The position numbers were made by a program, and so were the translations under genes. Below the pieces are notes generated by a model. The model saw only the letters and a program-made list of their open reading frames with translations, had not been told where the DNA came from and ran no database searches. A stretch of DNA of 41,539 bases from Prochlorococcus sp. AG-355-P16 (GTDB lineage Bacteria; Cyanobacteriota; Cyanobacteriia; PCC-6307; Cyanobiaceae), in assembly GCA_003278525.1 (NCBI GenBank), contig QCEQ01000012.1, forward strand, positions 1 to 41,539, in the 5' to 3' direction. Positions 33,595-41,539 of the stretch are shown here, one piece after another (positions within the stretch are counted from its first letter, which is position 1; each line of letters begins with the position of its first letter).

Positions 33595-34998
33595 CTAAAC
33601 ATAAAGATCAGCTCTAGGATAGCCAATTCTCTTTTGTCTATCTATTCTACTCTTATAGAGAGCCTGCCAAAGTGCACTTAAAAGCAAAAGTATACCAAGT
33701 CTACCCACAAACATTCCTACAATAAGAATAAACTGGCCGAAATGATTTAACTTTGCAGTTAAACCAATATCAAAACCAACAGTTGCAAATGCAGATATAC
33801 AAGTGAACAGTATTTCTAAGAATGTGAAAGATTCTTTCTTAACAAACGTATTGGTGGTACTAAGCAGCATTGCCATTAAAAGAACAAAAAGCAAAGATCC
33901 AACTGTGATTCCAACTGCCTTAAGAATAACTTTATCTGAAATTAATCTATTGCTAATAATTACATCTTTCTGACCTCTTAAAGTTGATCTAGTTGCAGCC
34001 ATTAAAGCAATAAATGTGGTCGTTTTTATACCTCCACCAGTACCTCCGGTACTTGCTCCAATAAACATCAGAGTCATTAATAACAATAGCCCAGTATCAG
34101 ATATAGAGTTCAATGAGATTGGATAATTTGTAAAGCCTGCAGTTCTTGCACTTACTGTTTCAAAGATTGATGATAATAACCGTTCGAACAAATTCAAATC
34201 ATTAAAAAATTGACTATTAAGTAATGATTCAGTGATAAAGAATCCAAATGAACCGAATAATATTAGAGATAAACTTGCCCTCAGAACTAGTCTGGAATGA
34301 AGGCTTAATTTTTTATAAGAAAGATTTTTTTTATTACTCCAAATATCATCAATTACCCGCCATCCCAATCCACCCATAACAATGAGAAAAACAAAAACAC
34401 TATTAACCAAATAATTTGTTCTATAGTCTTGGAGACTATTTGACCTTAAAGAAAATCCTGCATTGTTATATGCAGATATGCTGTGAAAAATCGAGGACCA
34501 TAATCTTTCCCAATTATTTTGAATATCTACAAATCCAAAAGAATATAAAACAATTGCGCCAAAGGATATGATAGTAATCGCCGTAATAGCAATACTTTGA
34601 AAAGTTCGACCAATTCCTCCAACTCCAAATTCATCTAATGTCTTTCCTTTATCTAATCTAGTTCTTAGCTTTGTCCCTTTTACAACAAACCCCTGTAAAA
34701 ATGTTGTAATAGCCATTAATCCTAGACCACCTGATAAAAGCATAAAAGCCAAGAATAATTGACCAAAGAAATTTAAATCAACACCAATATCTATTATGGT
34801 TAAGCCAGTAACTGTTATTGCAGAAGTAGATGTAAAAAATGCTTCCCACAAACCAACTTTTGAAGATGAACATAGTGGAGAACTCAAAATTAAAGTTCCA
34901 AAGCAAATGATAAACAAGCCTGTAACAATAGTAAATTGAGGTACCGATAGCTTTTTATAAGCATCTTTTAACTTATAAATCTTACTTGTGAATTTCAC
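33595..34998 (-). CDS. ktrB: Na+-dependent K+ transporter subunit KtrB (TrkH family)
   Basis: 467 residues with the repeated M1-P-M2 layout of Trk/Ktr/HKT transporters (eight core helices). Selectivity-loop glycines are seen in TSTSAITVTGLTIID, HSISAYNNAGFSL, ETVSARTAGFTNY and TCISAFATVGFDIG. It lies between the SLC13 gene (4 bp) and ktrA (18 bp), so the three probably form one operon for osmotic/ion balance in seawater. Confidence 0.9.
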   Translation of the reverse strand: MKFTSKIYKLKDAYKKLSVPQFTIVTGLFIICFGTLILSSPLCSSSKVGLWEAFFTSTSAITVTGLTIIDIGVDLNFFGQLFLAFMLLSGGLGLMAITTFLQGFVVKGTKLRTRLDKGKTLDEFGVGGIGRTFQSIAITAITIISFGAIVLYSFGFVDIQNNWERLWSSIFHSISAYNNAGFSLRSNSLQDYRTNYLVNSVFVFLIVMGGLGWRVIDDIWSNKKNLSYKKLSLHSRLVLRASLSLILFGSFGFFITESLLNSQFFNDLNLFERLLSSIFETVSARTAGFTNYPISLNSISDTGLLLLMTLMFIGASTGGTGGGIKTTTFIALMAATRSTLRGQKDVIISNRLISDKVILKAVGITVGSLLFVLLMAMLLSTTNTFVKKESFTFLEILFTCISAFATVGFDIGLTAKLNHFGQFILIVGMFVGRLGILLLLSALWQALYKSRIDRQKRIGYPRADLYV

Positions 34999-35002
34999 GA
35001 TA

Positions 35003-36811
35003 TTATCCGTAATTTAGAATTATCAAAGCTGGCACTGTAAATGACATTATAAGTGTTAATCCAACTCCGTATTTTGCGATATCAAAAAATCTATATCTTC
35101 CAGGACCATAAACCATTAAATTTGTTTGATAACCCATTGGTGTCAAGAAAGATTGACTTGCACCGAATAAAACAAGCATTATTAGAGCACTTGGTGAAAT
35201 GCCTAAAACATTTGAGAATTCAATAGCAACAGGCAAAATCAAAGCAACCGAAGCAGCGTTGCTTATAAATTGTGTAAGGATAACCGTCGAGACAAAAATT
35301 ACGACTAGTGCAAAATATAGGGGCATTCCATTAAGGGCAAAATTTAGATTGACGGCAATTAAATCTGCTAATCCTGTTACTTGCATAGCCACACTAAAAC
35401 ATGACAAAGATCCCAATAATAAAATGACGTCTAACCTAATTGATTTTTGTATTTCTGCAGGTCTTAAACATCCGAAAGCAACCATTGCAATGACTGCTAA
35501 AAGGACTGAACCTACTAATGGAACATTAGAAACTGTAGGCAAAACCAGCATCCCAATTGCAATTCCAATGGATATGGGTTTTTTTATCAAAAAAGGTAAA
35601 TCATCTTCGAATTGATCTAAAATCAGCAAATCATTACTAGCTTGCAAACCTCTTATTGAATCTAGTGGTGCTTGCAATAATAAAACATCTCCAGCCCTTA
35701 AAACAGCTTGGCCTAATCTCTCCTGAACAGTTTGTTGGCCTCTTCTTAATGCTAAAACTGTTGCATTGTGACGCTGCCTAAATCTTAATTCTCTCAAACT
35801 TGCCCCAGCTAGAGTTGAGCCAGCTGGTAACAGGGCTTCAAAGGTCTTAGTCCCCTCATCATCTGAGAAAACACTAGCTGCGTCGAAAGATGTTTTGTTT
35901 TCGCCTAACAGAATGGTATGTTCCTGTTGCAGCCTAAATAAGTCTGCCCTTGTAACTCGGATTATTAATCTATCATCGGGTTCAATCTTTCTATCAGCCA
36001 AAGGAGGAAGAATAACTTTTCCATTTCGTTGCAATTCCAGAACATCAACGTCAAATCGTCTTTGCAATCTACTATTTCTGACAGATTGTCCAACTAATTC
36101 TGAAGTAGAGGGAATAGTTACTTCAGTAAAGTATATATTCATATCACCATTTTTAATAAATTCCTTATCTCTCCCTCTATCTGGCAAAAGCATGTCGGAA
36201 ACGAAAATCATATAAGTTGTACCTATAAGCCATACAGGAATTCCGATTGAAGTCAAACTAAATAATTCCAAAGCTCCATAACCTAATTGTTGACTAATAT
36301 CACTTACAAGAAGATTTACTGAGCTGCCTAATAATGTCAGAGTGCCGCCTAATAAAGTAGCAAAAGAAAGGGGTAATAAAACTTTTGATGGCGATATCTT
36401 TCTCCGCTCACACCAACCTTCAATTAAAGGTAATAAAGATGCTACTACTGGAGTATTTGGCACAATTCCAGATATTGGAGCAATTAAAAAAGCTATTAGA
36501 GAAATTAATTTCCTTGGCGTTCTAATACTTTCAGAAGAAATCAATTCTCTTACTCTGTCTAAAGCACCACTTTTAAATAATGCAGAAGAAACGGCAAATA
36601 AACCCATAAGAGTAATCAAGGATGGGCTACCAAATCCAGCTAAAGCTTTTTCAGGAGAAAGAACCCCTGTAGCTATAAATATTCCAACACATAACAAACC
36701 AGTCAATTCTGGCGCAATAGTATTTTTAATGAACAAAATTATTGACATGATTAAAACAACCACCGTTATAAACGCATCAAAATTATTACTAACTACTGCG
36801 ATTAAATTCAT
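35003..36811 (-). CDS. SLC13/DASS-family permease with two RCK-C domains
   Basis: 602 residues. Two halves of membrane helices (residues about 10-205 and 410-600) flank a soluble middle with two TrkA_C (RCK-C) domains, seen as STSELVGQSVRNSRLQRRFD and AGSTLAGASLRELRFRQRHN. Motifs of the sodium:sulfate/dicarboxylate family include NTPVVASLLPLIE and FISNAASVALILPVAIEF. It probably co-transports an anion such as sulfate with Na+, with nucleotide control through the RCK-C domains. It heads the operon with ktrB and ktrA. Confidence 0.9.
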   Translation of the reverse strand: MNLIAVVSNNFDAFITVVVLIMSIILFIKNTIAPELTGLLCVGIFIATGVLSPEKALAGFGSPSLITLMGLFAVSSALFKSGALDRVRELISSESIRTPRKLISLIAFLIAPISGIVPNTPVVASLLPLIEGWCERRKISPSKVLLPLSFATLLGGTLTLLGSSVNLLVSDISQQLGYGALELFSLTSIGIPVWLIGTTYMIFVSDMLLPDRGRDKEFIKNGDMNIYFTEVTIPSTSELVGQSVRNSRLQRRFDVDVLELQRNGKVILPPLADRKIEPDDRLIIRVTRADLFRLQQEHTILLGENKTSFDAASVFSDDEGTKTFEALLPAGSTLAGASLRELRFRQRHNATVLALRRGQQTVQERLGQAVLRAGDVLLLQAPLDSIRGLQASNDLLILDQFEDDLPFLIKKPISIGIAIGMLVLPTVSNVPLVGSVLLAVIAMVAFGCLRPAEIQKSIRLDVILLLGSLSCFSVAMQVTGLADLIAVNLNFALNGMPLYFALVVIFVSTVILTQFISNAASVALILPVAIEFSNVLGISPSALIMLVLFGASQSFLTPMGYQTNLMVYGPGRYRFFDIAKYGVGLTLIMSFTVPALIILNYG

Positions 36812-36870
36812 ACAAAACTTATTTAACTCAATATACCCAAAAACAATATTTCAAAAAAGTTTAATTGGAA

Positions 36871-38052
36871 TTATCTTTTTTGAAACTTTTTAAAAATAGA
36901 TTTTTTTTGGAATATCCAGGAAGAAGCAGATTTTAAGCTTTCAGTTATGTCAGGTAATTTAGAAGCATATATAAGTCTTCTAGCCTCAAAAGCCAATTTC
37001 CCAGATAAAGTAACTCCAAGACCAGAAATTGAAGCTTCGCCTATGCCTAAGCTAATCATTTCACCATTATCTTGAAATTCAAAGGGTAAAGGATCTTTTC
37101 CTTGAATTAAAAGTTCTAAATTATTAGCAAGATGATTTCCTTCCTGCATAGCGACCTGAGCAGTTATGGGTAAATCCTCCATTCCTTCAATAACTGAAAT
37201 ATCACCAATAGCAAAACAATTTTTATGGTTTTCTATTTGCAAATTATTATTGACTAAAATTCGTCCAAATTTTTTTGTTATTTGATCAGTCTCTAAGTAA
37301 GACAAATTAGGTTTAACACCTGCATTCCAAATAACAATATCTTTATCCAAGGAAGTTATTCCAAGCTCACTAGAAATACTAATCTTAGTTTCTGAGACTT
37401 CTTTAACTGTAGAATTCAAAAGAACGTTGATTTTTCTTTTCTCTAATGCCTTCTCTGCTTGTTCTTTATTAAAAATTTTGTTTTTATTGAGGATTTCGTT
37501 AGATTTTTCTATTAAATTAATTTCAAATTGATCTGTAAATATATCTTTAATTTTGCACGCCAACTCGATGCCAGAGGGACCACCTCCAACTATGAATAAC
37601 TTTTTATGCAACGAAGTATCTTGTAATTTTTTTAAAAAAGAATTTAATTTATTTAGATCATGAACATCATTAAAAAAATAACAATTTTCATCTACACCTT
37701 TTATAGAAAAACTATTTGGAATAGATCCTGTACAGATAACAAGATAATGAAAACTTAATTTTAAATCGTCGCTAAATTCAAGAATATTTTCTTTAAAGGA
37801 AATCTTGGTTAAAGAATTTCTTAAAAAAGTTATACCCGCATCAGAAAAAATATTTGCAAATTTTGGGGTGGCTTCCCAACTTCTTATTTCTTTACTTAAA
37901 ACTTCGTACATTAAAGGTTTAAATATAAAGTTAGTTTCAGAATCAACCACAAGAATCGGTAAAGAAGGATTAAGTTTCTTTAAATTCAAAGCAAATGTCA
38001 TACCTGCAAAACCTGCTCCAACTATTACTATTGGTTTTTGTATGGATTTCAT
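36871..38052 (-). CDS. Type II NADH dehydrogenase (NDH-2)
   Basis: 393 residues with two dinucleotide-binding motifs: FAD at the N-terminus (IVIVGAGFAGMTFALNLKKL) and NAD(P)H in the middle (LFIVGGGPSGIELACKI). The FAD-contact AIGDISVI lies near residue 286. It resembles cyanobacterial NdbA/B/C, non-proton-pumping NAD(P)H:quinone oxidoreductases, perhaps sensing the NADH/quinone balance. It has no clear transmembrane helix, so it is peripheral. It is divergent from cysH. Confidence 0.87.
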   Translation of the reverse strand: MKSIQKPIVIVGAGFAGMTFALNLKKLNPSLPILVVDSETNFIFKPLMYEVLSKEIRSWEATPKFANIFSDAGITFLRNSLTKISFKENILEFSDDLKLSFHYLVICTGSIPNSFSIKGVDENCYFFNDVHDLNKLNSFLKKLQDTSLHKKLFIVGGGPSGIELACKIKDIFTDQFEINLIEKSNEILNKNKIFNKEQAEKALEKRKINVLLNSTVKEVSETKISISSELGITSLDKDIVIWNAGVKPNLSYLETDQITKKFGRILVNNNLQIENHKNCFAIGDISVIEGMEDLPITAQVAMQEGNHLANNLELLIQGKDPLPFEFQDNGEMISLGIGEASISGLGVTLSGKLAFEARRLIYASKLPDITESLKSASSWIFQKKSIFKKFQKR

Positions 38053-38147
38053 TAGAGAAATATTGTTATACGTAAATGTATTATTAAACTATACGAATAA
38101 TTTTTAAATTGAGCGAAATAAAATTAAACTCATAACCAAACTGAAGA

Positions 38148-38870
38148 ATGATTAAAAAAATCCACAAAGATATTCAAACTAACTTAAGGAAATATAATCA
38201 AGAGCTAGTAGATATGAAGCCTCAAAGAATGCTTACATGGGGTTATGAAAAGTTTGATAATCAATTTGCTATTACAACAAGTTTTGGTATACAGTCATCA
38301 GTCCTTTTAGATATGGTCAGTAAATTATGTCTACAAAAAAAAATCAAAATATTTTGGATAGATACGGGTTATCTTCCTCCAGAAACATATCATTACGCTG
38401 AAAAGCTTATTGATAATTTATCTTTAGAAGTTGAAGTTCTACAAAGTGAATTATCTCCAGCAAGAATGGAGGCCAAATACGGAAAACTTTGGGAAACAAA
38501 TAAAGAGAGTGATTTAGATAAGTATCATGAATTGAGAAAGATAAAACCCTTAGAAAATGGTCTAGAAAAATATGATATTTTCTGTTGGGCAAGCGGTGTT
38601 AGATCAAGTCAAACAAAAAATAGAAACAAAATGAAATTCATAGACGTAATTCGTCAGAGACTATCCTTAAGACCATTATTAAATTGGACAAATAAAGATA
38701 TTTTTTACTATATGGAAGAGAACAATTTACCTGCCCATCCACTTTTTATCAAAGGTTATTCTTCTGTAGGAGATTGGCATTCGAGCAGTCCTGAAAGTAT
38801 TGCAACAAAGGGCAGAGATACAAGATTTGGAGGGATTAAACAAGAATGTGGAATACACAATAATAATTAA
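38148..38870 (+). CDS. cysH: Phosphoadenylyl-sulfate reductase (PAPS reductase)
   Basis: 240 residues. The sulfate-binding loop is TTSFGIQSSVLLDMV, and the nucleotide region is WIDTGYLPPETYHY. The catalytic Cys is in the C-terminal KQECGIHNN (C234). The two CC pairs that bind the Fe-S cluster of APS reductases are missing: that place reads YHELRKIKPLENGL. So it reduces PAPS to sulfite using thioredoxin. It is divergent from the NDH-2 gene and followed 15 bp later by coaX. Confidence 0.92.
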   Translation: MIKKIHKDIQTNLRKYNQELVDMKPQRMLTWGYEKFDNQFAITTSFGIQSSVLLDMVSKLCLQKKIKIFWIDTGYLPPETYHYAEKLIDNLSLEVEVLQSELSPARMEAKYGKLWETNKESDLDKYHELRKIKPLENGLEKYDIFCWASGVRSSQTKNRNKMKFIDVIRQRLSLRPLLNWTNKDIFYYMEENNLPAHPLFIKGYSSVGDWHSSSPESIATKGRDTRFGGIKQECGIHNNN

Positions 38871-38885
38871 CTTGATCATAGAACA

Positions 38886-39581
38886 ATGGTCTCAGATATA
38901 AATTTTTTATTAGTAGGCAATAGTCGGCTTCATTGGGCAAAATATTCTAAAAATGAATCTAAATTTTTCCATACAGAAAAAGCGCAAAAAGTTCCCGAAA
39001 ATGTAGATCTTGATCAATTAATTTGGGCTTCTGTCGGAAAACTACCAAATTTTTTGCTGAAAAAAGAAAATGAAATAAAAACTAAAGATATTCAGTTATC
39101 AAATCTTCCTGATTATTTTGGAGTTGATAGAGCTCTTGGCTGTATTGCCTCTTTAAAAATTATTGAAAACCCCTTCAAAAAAGATTTGCTAATCGCAGAT
39201 TTTGGAACAATATTATCAATAACAAAATTGAATTCAAATGGATCTATTATTGGAGGTCAACTTCTTCCAGGTTTTCAAACACAATTAAAATCAATGGAAC
39301 AAAATACAAAAAATCTTAAAGTTCCCAAAAAATATGATATTCCGATCAAAGATTTTTTAATTAATACTGAAGAAGCAATCTTAAAAGGAGTAATAAACTC
39401 TCTTACTGGCGTGATTAATAGGTTATATAATCCCGAAAAGGATATTCTAATAATCTGTGGAGGAGACTCTCAATTACTCACAAAATCTCTAAAGAATCAA
39501 AAAGAAAATATTATCAATGCTCCTAATTTAGTTATGGAGGGGATGATTCTTCACCACCAGTCCATAGAAAAATTAGCTTAA
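38886..39581 (+). CDS. coaX: Type III pantothenate kinase
   Basis: 231 residues, an ASKHA-fold kinase for the first step of CoA synthesis. Motifs: FLLVGNSRLHWAKY (phosphate 1 loop), YFGVDRALGCIASL, LLIADFGTILSITK (phosphate 2) and GGQLLPGFQTQLKS. In the C-terminal part IICGGDSQLL is the adenosine loop. It is slightly shorter than many CoaX (about 250). The 3' end overlaps bcp by 9 bp. Confidence 0.9.
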   Translation: MVSDINFLLVGNSRLHWAKYSKNESKFFHTEKAQKVPENVDLDQLIWASVGKLPNFLLKKENEIKTKDIQLSNLPDYFGVDRALGCIASLKIIENPFKKDLLIADFGTILSITKLNSNGSIIGGQLLPGFQTQLKSMEQNTKNLKVPKKYDIPIKDFLINTEEAILKGVINSLTGVINRLYNPEKDILIICGGDSQLLTKSLKNQKENIINAPNLVMEGMILHHQSIEKLA

Positions 39582-40040
39582 CCCAAGGTCTGCAATTATA
39601 TAATCAGCCATTATTGCTGCTTTTACCTTTAAGTAAATTTTTTCGATTTTACCTTCACTATCAATTAAAAAAGTATTCCTCATCATTCCCATATATTCTT
39701 TGCCCATGAATTTCTTCAGTCCGTAGCTATCGTAATCGGAAGAAACTTTAAAAGGTTCAGGATCAGTTAAAAGAATAAAAGGTAAATTAAATTTTTCTAT
39801 AAACTTCTGATGAGAGGATGCATTATCTTTACTAATACCAAGCACAACAATATTATTTTTTTGGAGTAAATCCCAATTCTCTTTAAAATTACATGCTTCT
39901 TTAGTACATCCTGGAGTATTATCTTTTGGATAAAAATATAGTATTATTCTTTTACCTTTAAAATCAATAAGAGAAACTTCTTTCTCAAAAGAATCTTTTA
40001 ATTTAAATTCTGGTGCTTTGTCGCCAACCTTAAGAGCCAT
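39573..40040 (-). CDS. bcp: Peroxiredoxin of the Bcp/PrxQ type
   Basis: 155 residues from ATG at 40040. The frame extends to 40076 but the 12 extra residues are unlike the family. Peroxidatic Cys45 lies in TPGCTKEAC and the resolving Cys50 is five residues away, the PrxQ arrangement. The family features KVGDKAPEFKLKD, RIILYFYPKDNTPGCTKEAC and FILLTDPE are present. It reduces hydroperoxides with thioredoxin. Its start codon touches that of the divergent PPTase gene. Confidence 0.93.
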   Translation of the reverse strand: MALKVGDKAPEFKLKDSFEKEVSLIDFKGKRIILYFYPKDNTPGCTKEACNFKENWDLLQKNNIVVLGISKDNASSHQKFIEKFNLPFILLTDPEPFKVSSDYDSYGLKKFMGKEYMGMMRNTFLIDSEGKIEKIYLKVKAAIMADYIIADLGLS

Positions 40041-40696
40041 TGAAATTATTAAATGAGTATGAATATAAAATACCAAAAATTTGGTTTTATGAGATTAAAG
40101 GTGTGCAAGATGTCGCAACTTTAGAAGAAATTAAAACTGCAAAAAAACTAACAAATTCGAGATCAAAGATTTTCTTAGAAACAAGAGCATATTTGCGACA
40201 ATCACTTTCAACACTTTTTGATTTAGACCCCCTACAAATTCCAATTAATGCACATCCTGGAGAGCCTCCGAGTTTGCCCACTGGGATGGGAAATATCAGT
40301 TTAAGTCATTGTAAGGATGCGATTACTATAGTTTGGCATAAAGGTAAAATAGGGATTGATATTGAGAGAACGGATAGAGATTTTAACCATATAAAATTTG
40401 CAGAAAAATATTTTTTTCATACCAATAAATCAAACCATAATAATTATTTAACAAAAAATATGATATTGAATCAATGGTGTGCTGTTGAAGCAGCTATAAA
40501 GTGGGATCATGGAAAATTAGCTAAAGACATTAATCATTGGCAATTTTTTGAAAAGCCAAAAGAGTTAATTCATAAGAAGAAAAACATACATTTAAATTAT
40601 TCACAGATTAACTTCCATAATTGGACTATCGCTTTAGCCTATGAAGAAAAAACTTCTTTAAATCCTGAAATTATTTGTTGTTCGAAAAATTTTTAG
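40040..40696 (+). CDS. 4'-phosphopantetheinyl transferase (Sfp/HetI type)
   Basis: 218 residues. It attaches the 4'-phosphopantetheine arm from CoA to acyl carrier protein. Metal-binding motif KIGIDIERTDRDF and the second motif QWCAVEAAIKWDHGK are seen, with LPTGMGNISLSHCKDAITIV before them. In the second motif the usual WxxKEA lysine is Val. The start is TTG at 40040. No ATG in frame lies near, and the frame is closed by no earlier better codon. It shares its first base with the bcp start codon. The upstream cofactor gene coaX is nearby but on the other side of bcp. Confidence 0.85.
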   Translation: MKLLNEYEYKIPKIWFYEIKGVQDVATLEEIKTAKKLTNSRSKIFLETRAYLRQSLSTLFDLDPLQIPINAHPGEPPSLPTGMGNISLSHCKDAITIVWHKGKIGIDIERTDRDFNHIKFAEKYFFHTNKSNHNNYLTKNMILNQWCAVEAAIKWDHGKLAKDINHWQFFEKPKELIHKKKNIHLNYSQINFHNWTIALAYEEKTSLNPEIICCSKNF

Positions 40697-41539
40697 TTTT
40701 ATTTTTTCTACGCAGTTCTTCGTATTGAGTTTTTTCCCACCCATTATTATTTGGTTCCCATATTTTTAAACCTCTTAAAGATTTAGGAAGATATTCTTGT
40801 GCTACCCAATTACCTGGATAATTATGAGGATTAACATAACTATTTGAATTATTTTTTAAATGAAATGGTACATCAAAAGCACTGGTAGATTTGATTTTTT
40901 CAATTGCTTTAAAAATACTTTTCGTACTGTTACTTTTTGGAGAGATAGCTAAATATAAAGAAGCCTGAGTTAAAAAATATAATCCTTCTGGAAAACCAAC
41001 TCTATCAAAAGCATCACAACAGGATTGTACAACTACTATGGCATTAGGATCAGCTATTCCTATATCTTCGCTGGCAGATATAAGTAGTCTTCTAAATATA
41101 AAATTAGGATCTTCACCAGCCTCCAACATATTTGCAAGCCAGATTAAAGTTGCATCTGGATCAGAACCTCTTATTGACTTGATAAAAGCACTTATTACAT
41201 CGTAATGATTTTGCCCATTTTTATCGTAAACAATATTTTTCTTTTGAAGTGCGTCCTCTGCTATTGAAAGATTAATTTTGATTTCTTTAGCATCATTTTC
41301 AGCAGTTGTTTCTATAGCCATCTCTAGCGCGTTGATTAATGTTCTTGCATCTCCGCCAGAAAATTTAATTAAATGACTTGTAGCATCTTGAGTTAGATAA
41401 ATCTTTTTGGAATCTTTTTTTTTAGAATAATGAGTTATGACTTTTTGTATAATTTTCTGCAAATCATTTTCTGACAAAGGAAGTAATGTAAAAATACGAG
41501 ACCTACTAACAAGAGCTTTATTAACAGCAAAGAAAGGGT
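40671..41539 (-). CDS. rarA: RarA/MgsA-type AAA+ ATPase, 5' end cut by window edge
   Basis: The minus-strand frame is open from the right window edge, starting PFFAVNKALVSRSRIF, the sensor/arginine-finger region of the RarA/WRNIP1 AAA+ core (usual form NPALLSRxxVF). It then has KFSGGDARTLINALE (sensor 2), GSDPDATLIWLANMLEAGED, and SEDIGIADPNAIVVVQSCCD, and ends in the C-terminal tetramer domain with NPHNYPGNWVAQEYLP. RarA acts at stalled replication forks. No second domain follows the RarA part. The 3' end overlaps the convergent PPTase gene by 26 bp. Confidence 0.92.
   Translation of the reverse strand, partial: PFFAVNKALVSRSRIFTLLPLSENDLQKIIQKVITHYSKKKDSKKIYLTQDATSHLIKFSGGDARTLINALEMAIETTAENDAKEIKINLSIAEDALQKKNIVYDKNGQNHYDVISAFIKSIRGSDPDATLIWLANMLEAGEDPNFIFRRLLISASEDIGIADPNAIVVVQSCCDAFDRVGFPEGLYFLTQASLYLAISPKSNSTKSIFKAIEKIKSTSAFDVPFHLKNNSNSYVNPHNYPGNWVAQEYLPKSLRGLKIWEPNNNGWEKTQYEELRRKNKTKNFSNNK

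Noticed and set aside
35199..35615. 138-codon plus-strand open frame
   Set aside because: Antisense shadow of the second membrane half of the SLC13 permease; no motif.
36342..36893. 183-codon plus-strand open frame
   Set aside because: It is antisense to the SLC13 permease and the end of the NDH-2 gene, both with strong family motifs. The translation has no recognisable domain and is low in hydrophobic order, a shadow of codon bias.
1..41539. tRNA/rRNA genes, CRISPR arrays, insertion sequences, phage or tycheposon genes
   Set aside because: No cloverleaf-like intergenic sequence, repeat-spacer pattern, transposase or integrase frame was seen. Intergenic spaces are mostly under 150 bp.

Overview
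The window is a chromosomal segment of a streamlined marine picocyanobacterium, almost certainly a high-light Prochlorococcus. The evidence is the very low GC content, tiny or absent intergenic spaces and the gene content: zeta-carotene desaturase CrtQ, NDH-1 subunit NdhO, a CRR7-like NDH assembly factor, a high-light-inducible protein, L-aspartate oxidase, the cyanobacterial PDZ/radical-SAM-like protein, and several protein families seen only in cyanobacteria. I found no tRNA, rRNA, CRISPR array, prophage or insertion sequence. Both ends are cut genes: an ABC ATPase on the left and a RarA/MgsA ATPase on the right.

Layout. 1-2.9 kb: ABC ATPase and a small partner, cysteine synthase, a J-domain protein, ndhO. 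2.9-9.6 kb: TIGR01777-type SDR, an LpxB-like glycosyltransferase operon with a TPR and an A-type Fe-S protein, crtQ plus a START-like protein, and a hemD-rbfA-DUF751 operon. 9.6-15.3 kb: GST, a DUF6816-like exported protein, crr7, aroK, the coupled PTPS-reductase-FemAB run, DUF4346, and a 30-residue PetL-like ORF. 15.4-17.55 kb: a small accessory patch (see below). 17.55-29.9 kb: rimO, VKOR-thioredoxin, nadB, DUF3120, PDZ/FeS protein, TolC, IMPase, BrkB, zinc ribbon, hli, DUF2973, HtrA. 29.9-38 kb: ABC-F, small Nif11-like and ribbon-helix-helix genes, the Ktr/SLC13 cation-transport operon, NDH-2. 38-41.5 kb: cysH, coaX, bcp, Sfp-type PPTase, rarA.

The most unusual part is the patch between the PetL-like ORF and rimO. 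It carries small genes with no firm function (an exported protein, a lipoprotein, a DUF3303-like protein, a small acidic protein) on the minus strand. They are punctuated by two repeat types. One is a 19-nt sequence that encodes the start of a signal peptide (Met-Lys-Arg-Leu-Leu-Leu). It occurs four times, three of them directly after the stop codon of another reading frame and not leading into any real gene. One gene is exactly delimited by two 29-bp copies. The other is a 40-bp hairpin/promoter-like module placed just before start codons, present in two good copies and one decayed copy. A start-less gene tail also lies here. Together these look like a locus where small genes are swapped by recombination at conserved start and leader sequences.

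Elsewhere the genes form short, tightly coupled operons. Overlapping stop/start codons are common, convergent genes often overlap at their 3' ends, and two divergent pairs have their start codons practically touching. Metabolic themes are sulfur assimilation (cysK, cysH), photosynthetic electron transport accessory parts (ndhO, crr7, NDH-2, PetL-like, hli), Fe-S and thiol handling, NAD/CoA/tetrapyrrole/pterin cofactor synthesis, and Na+/K+ homeostasis.
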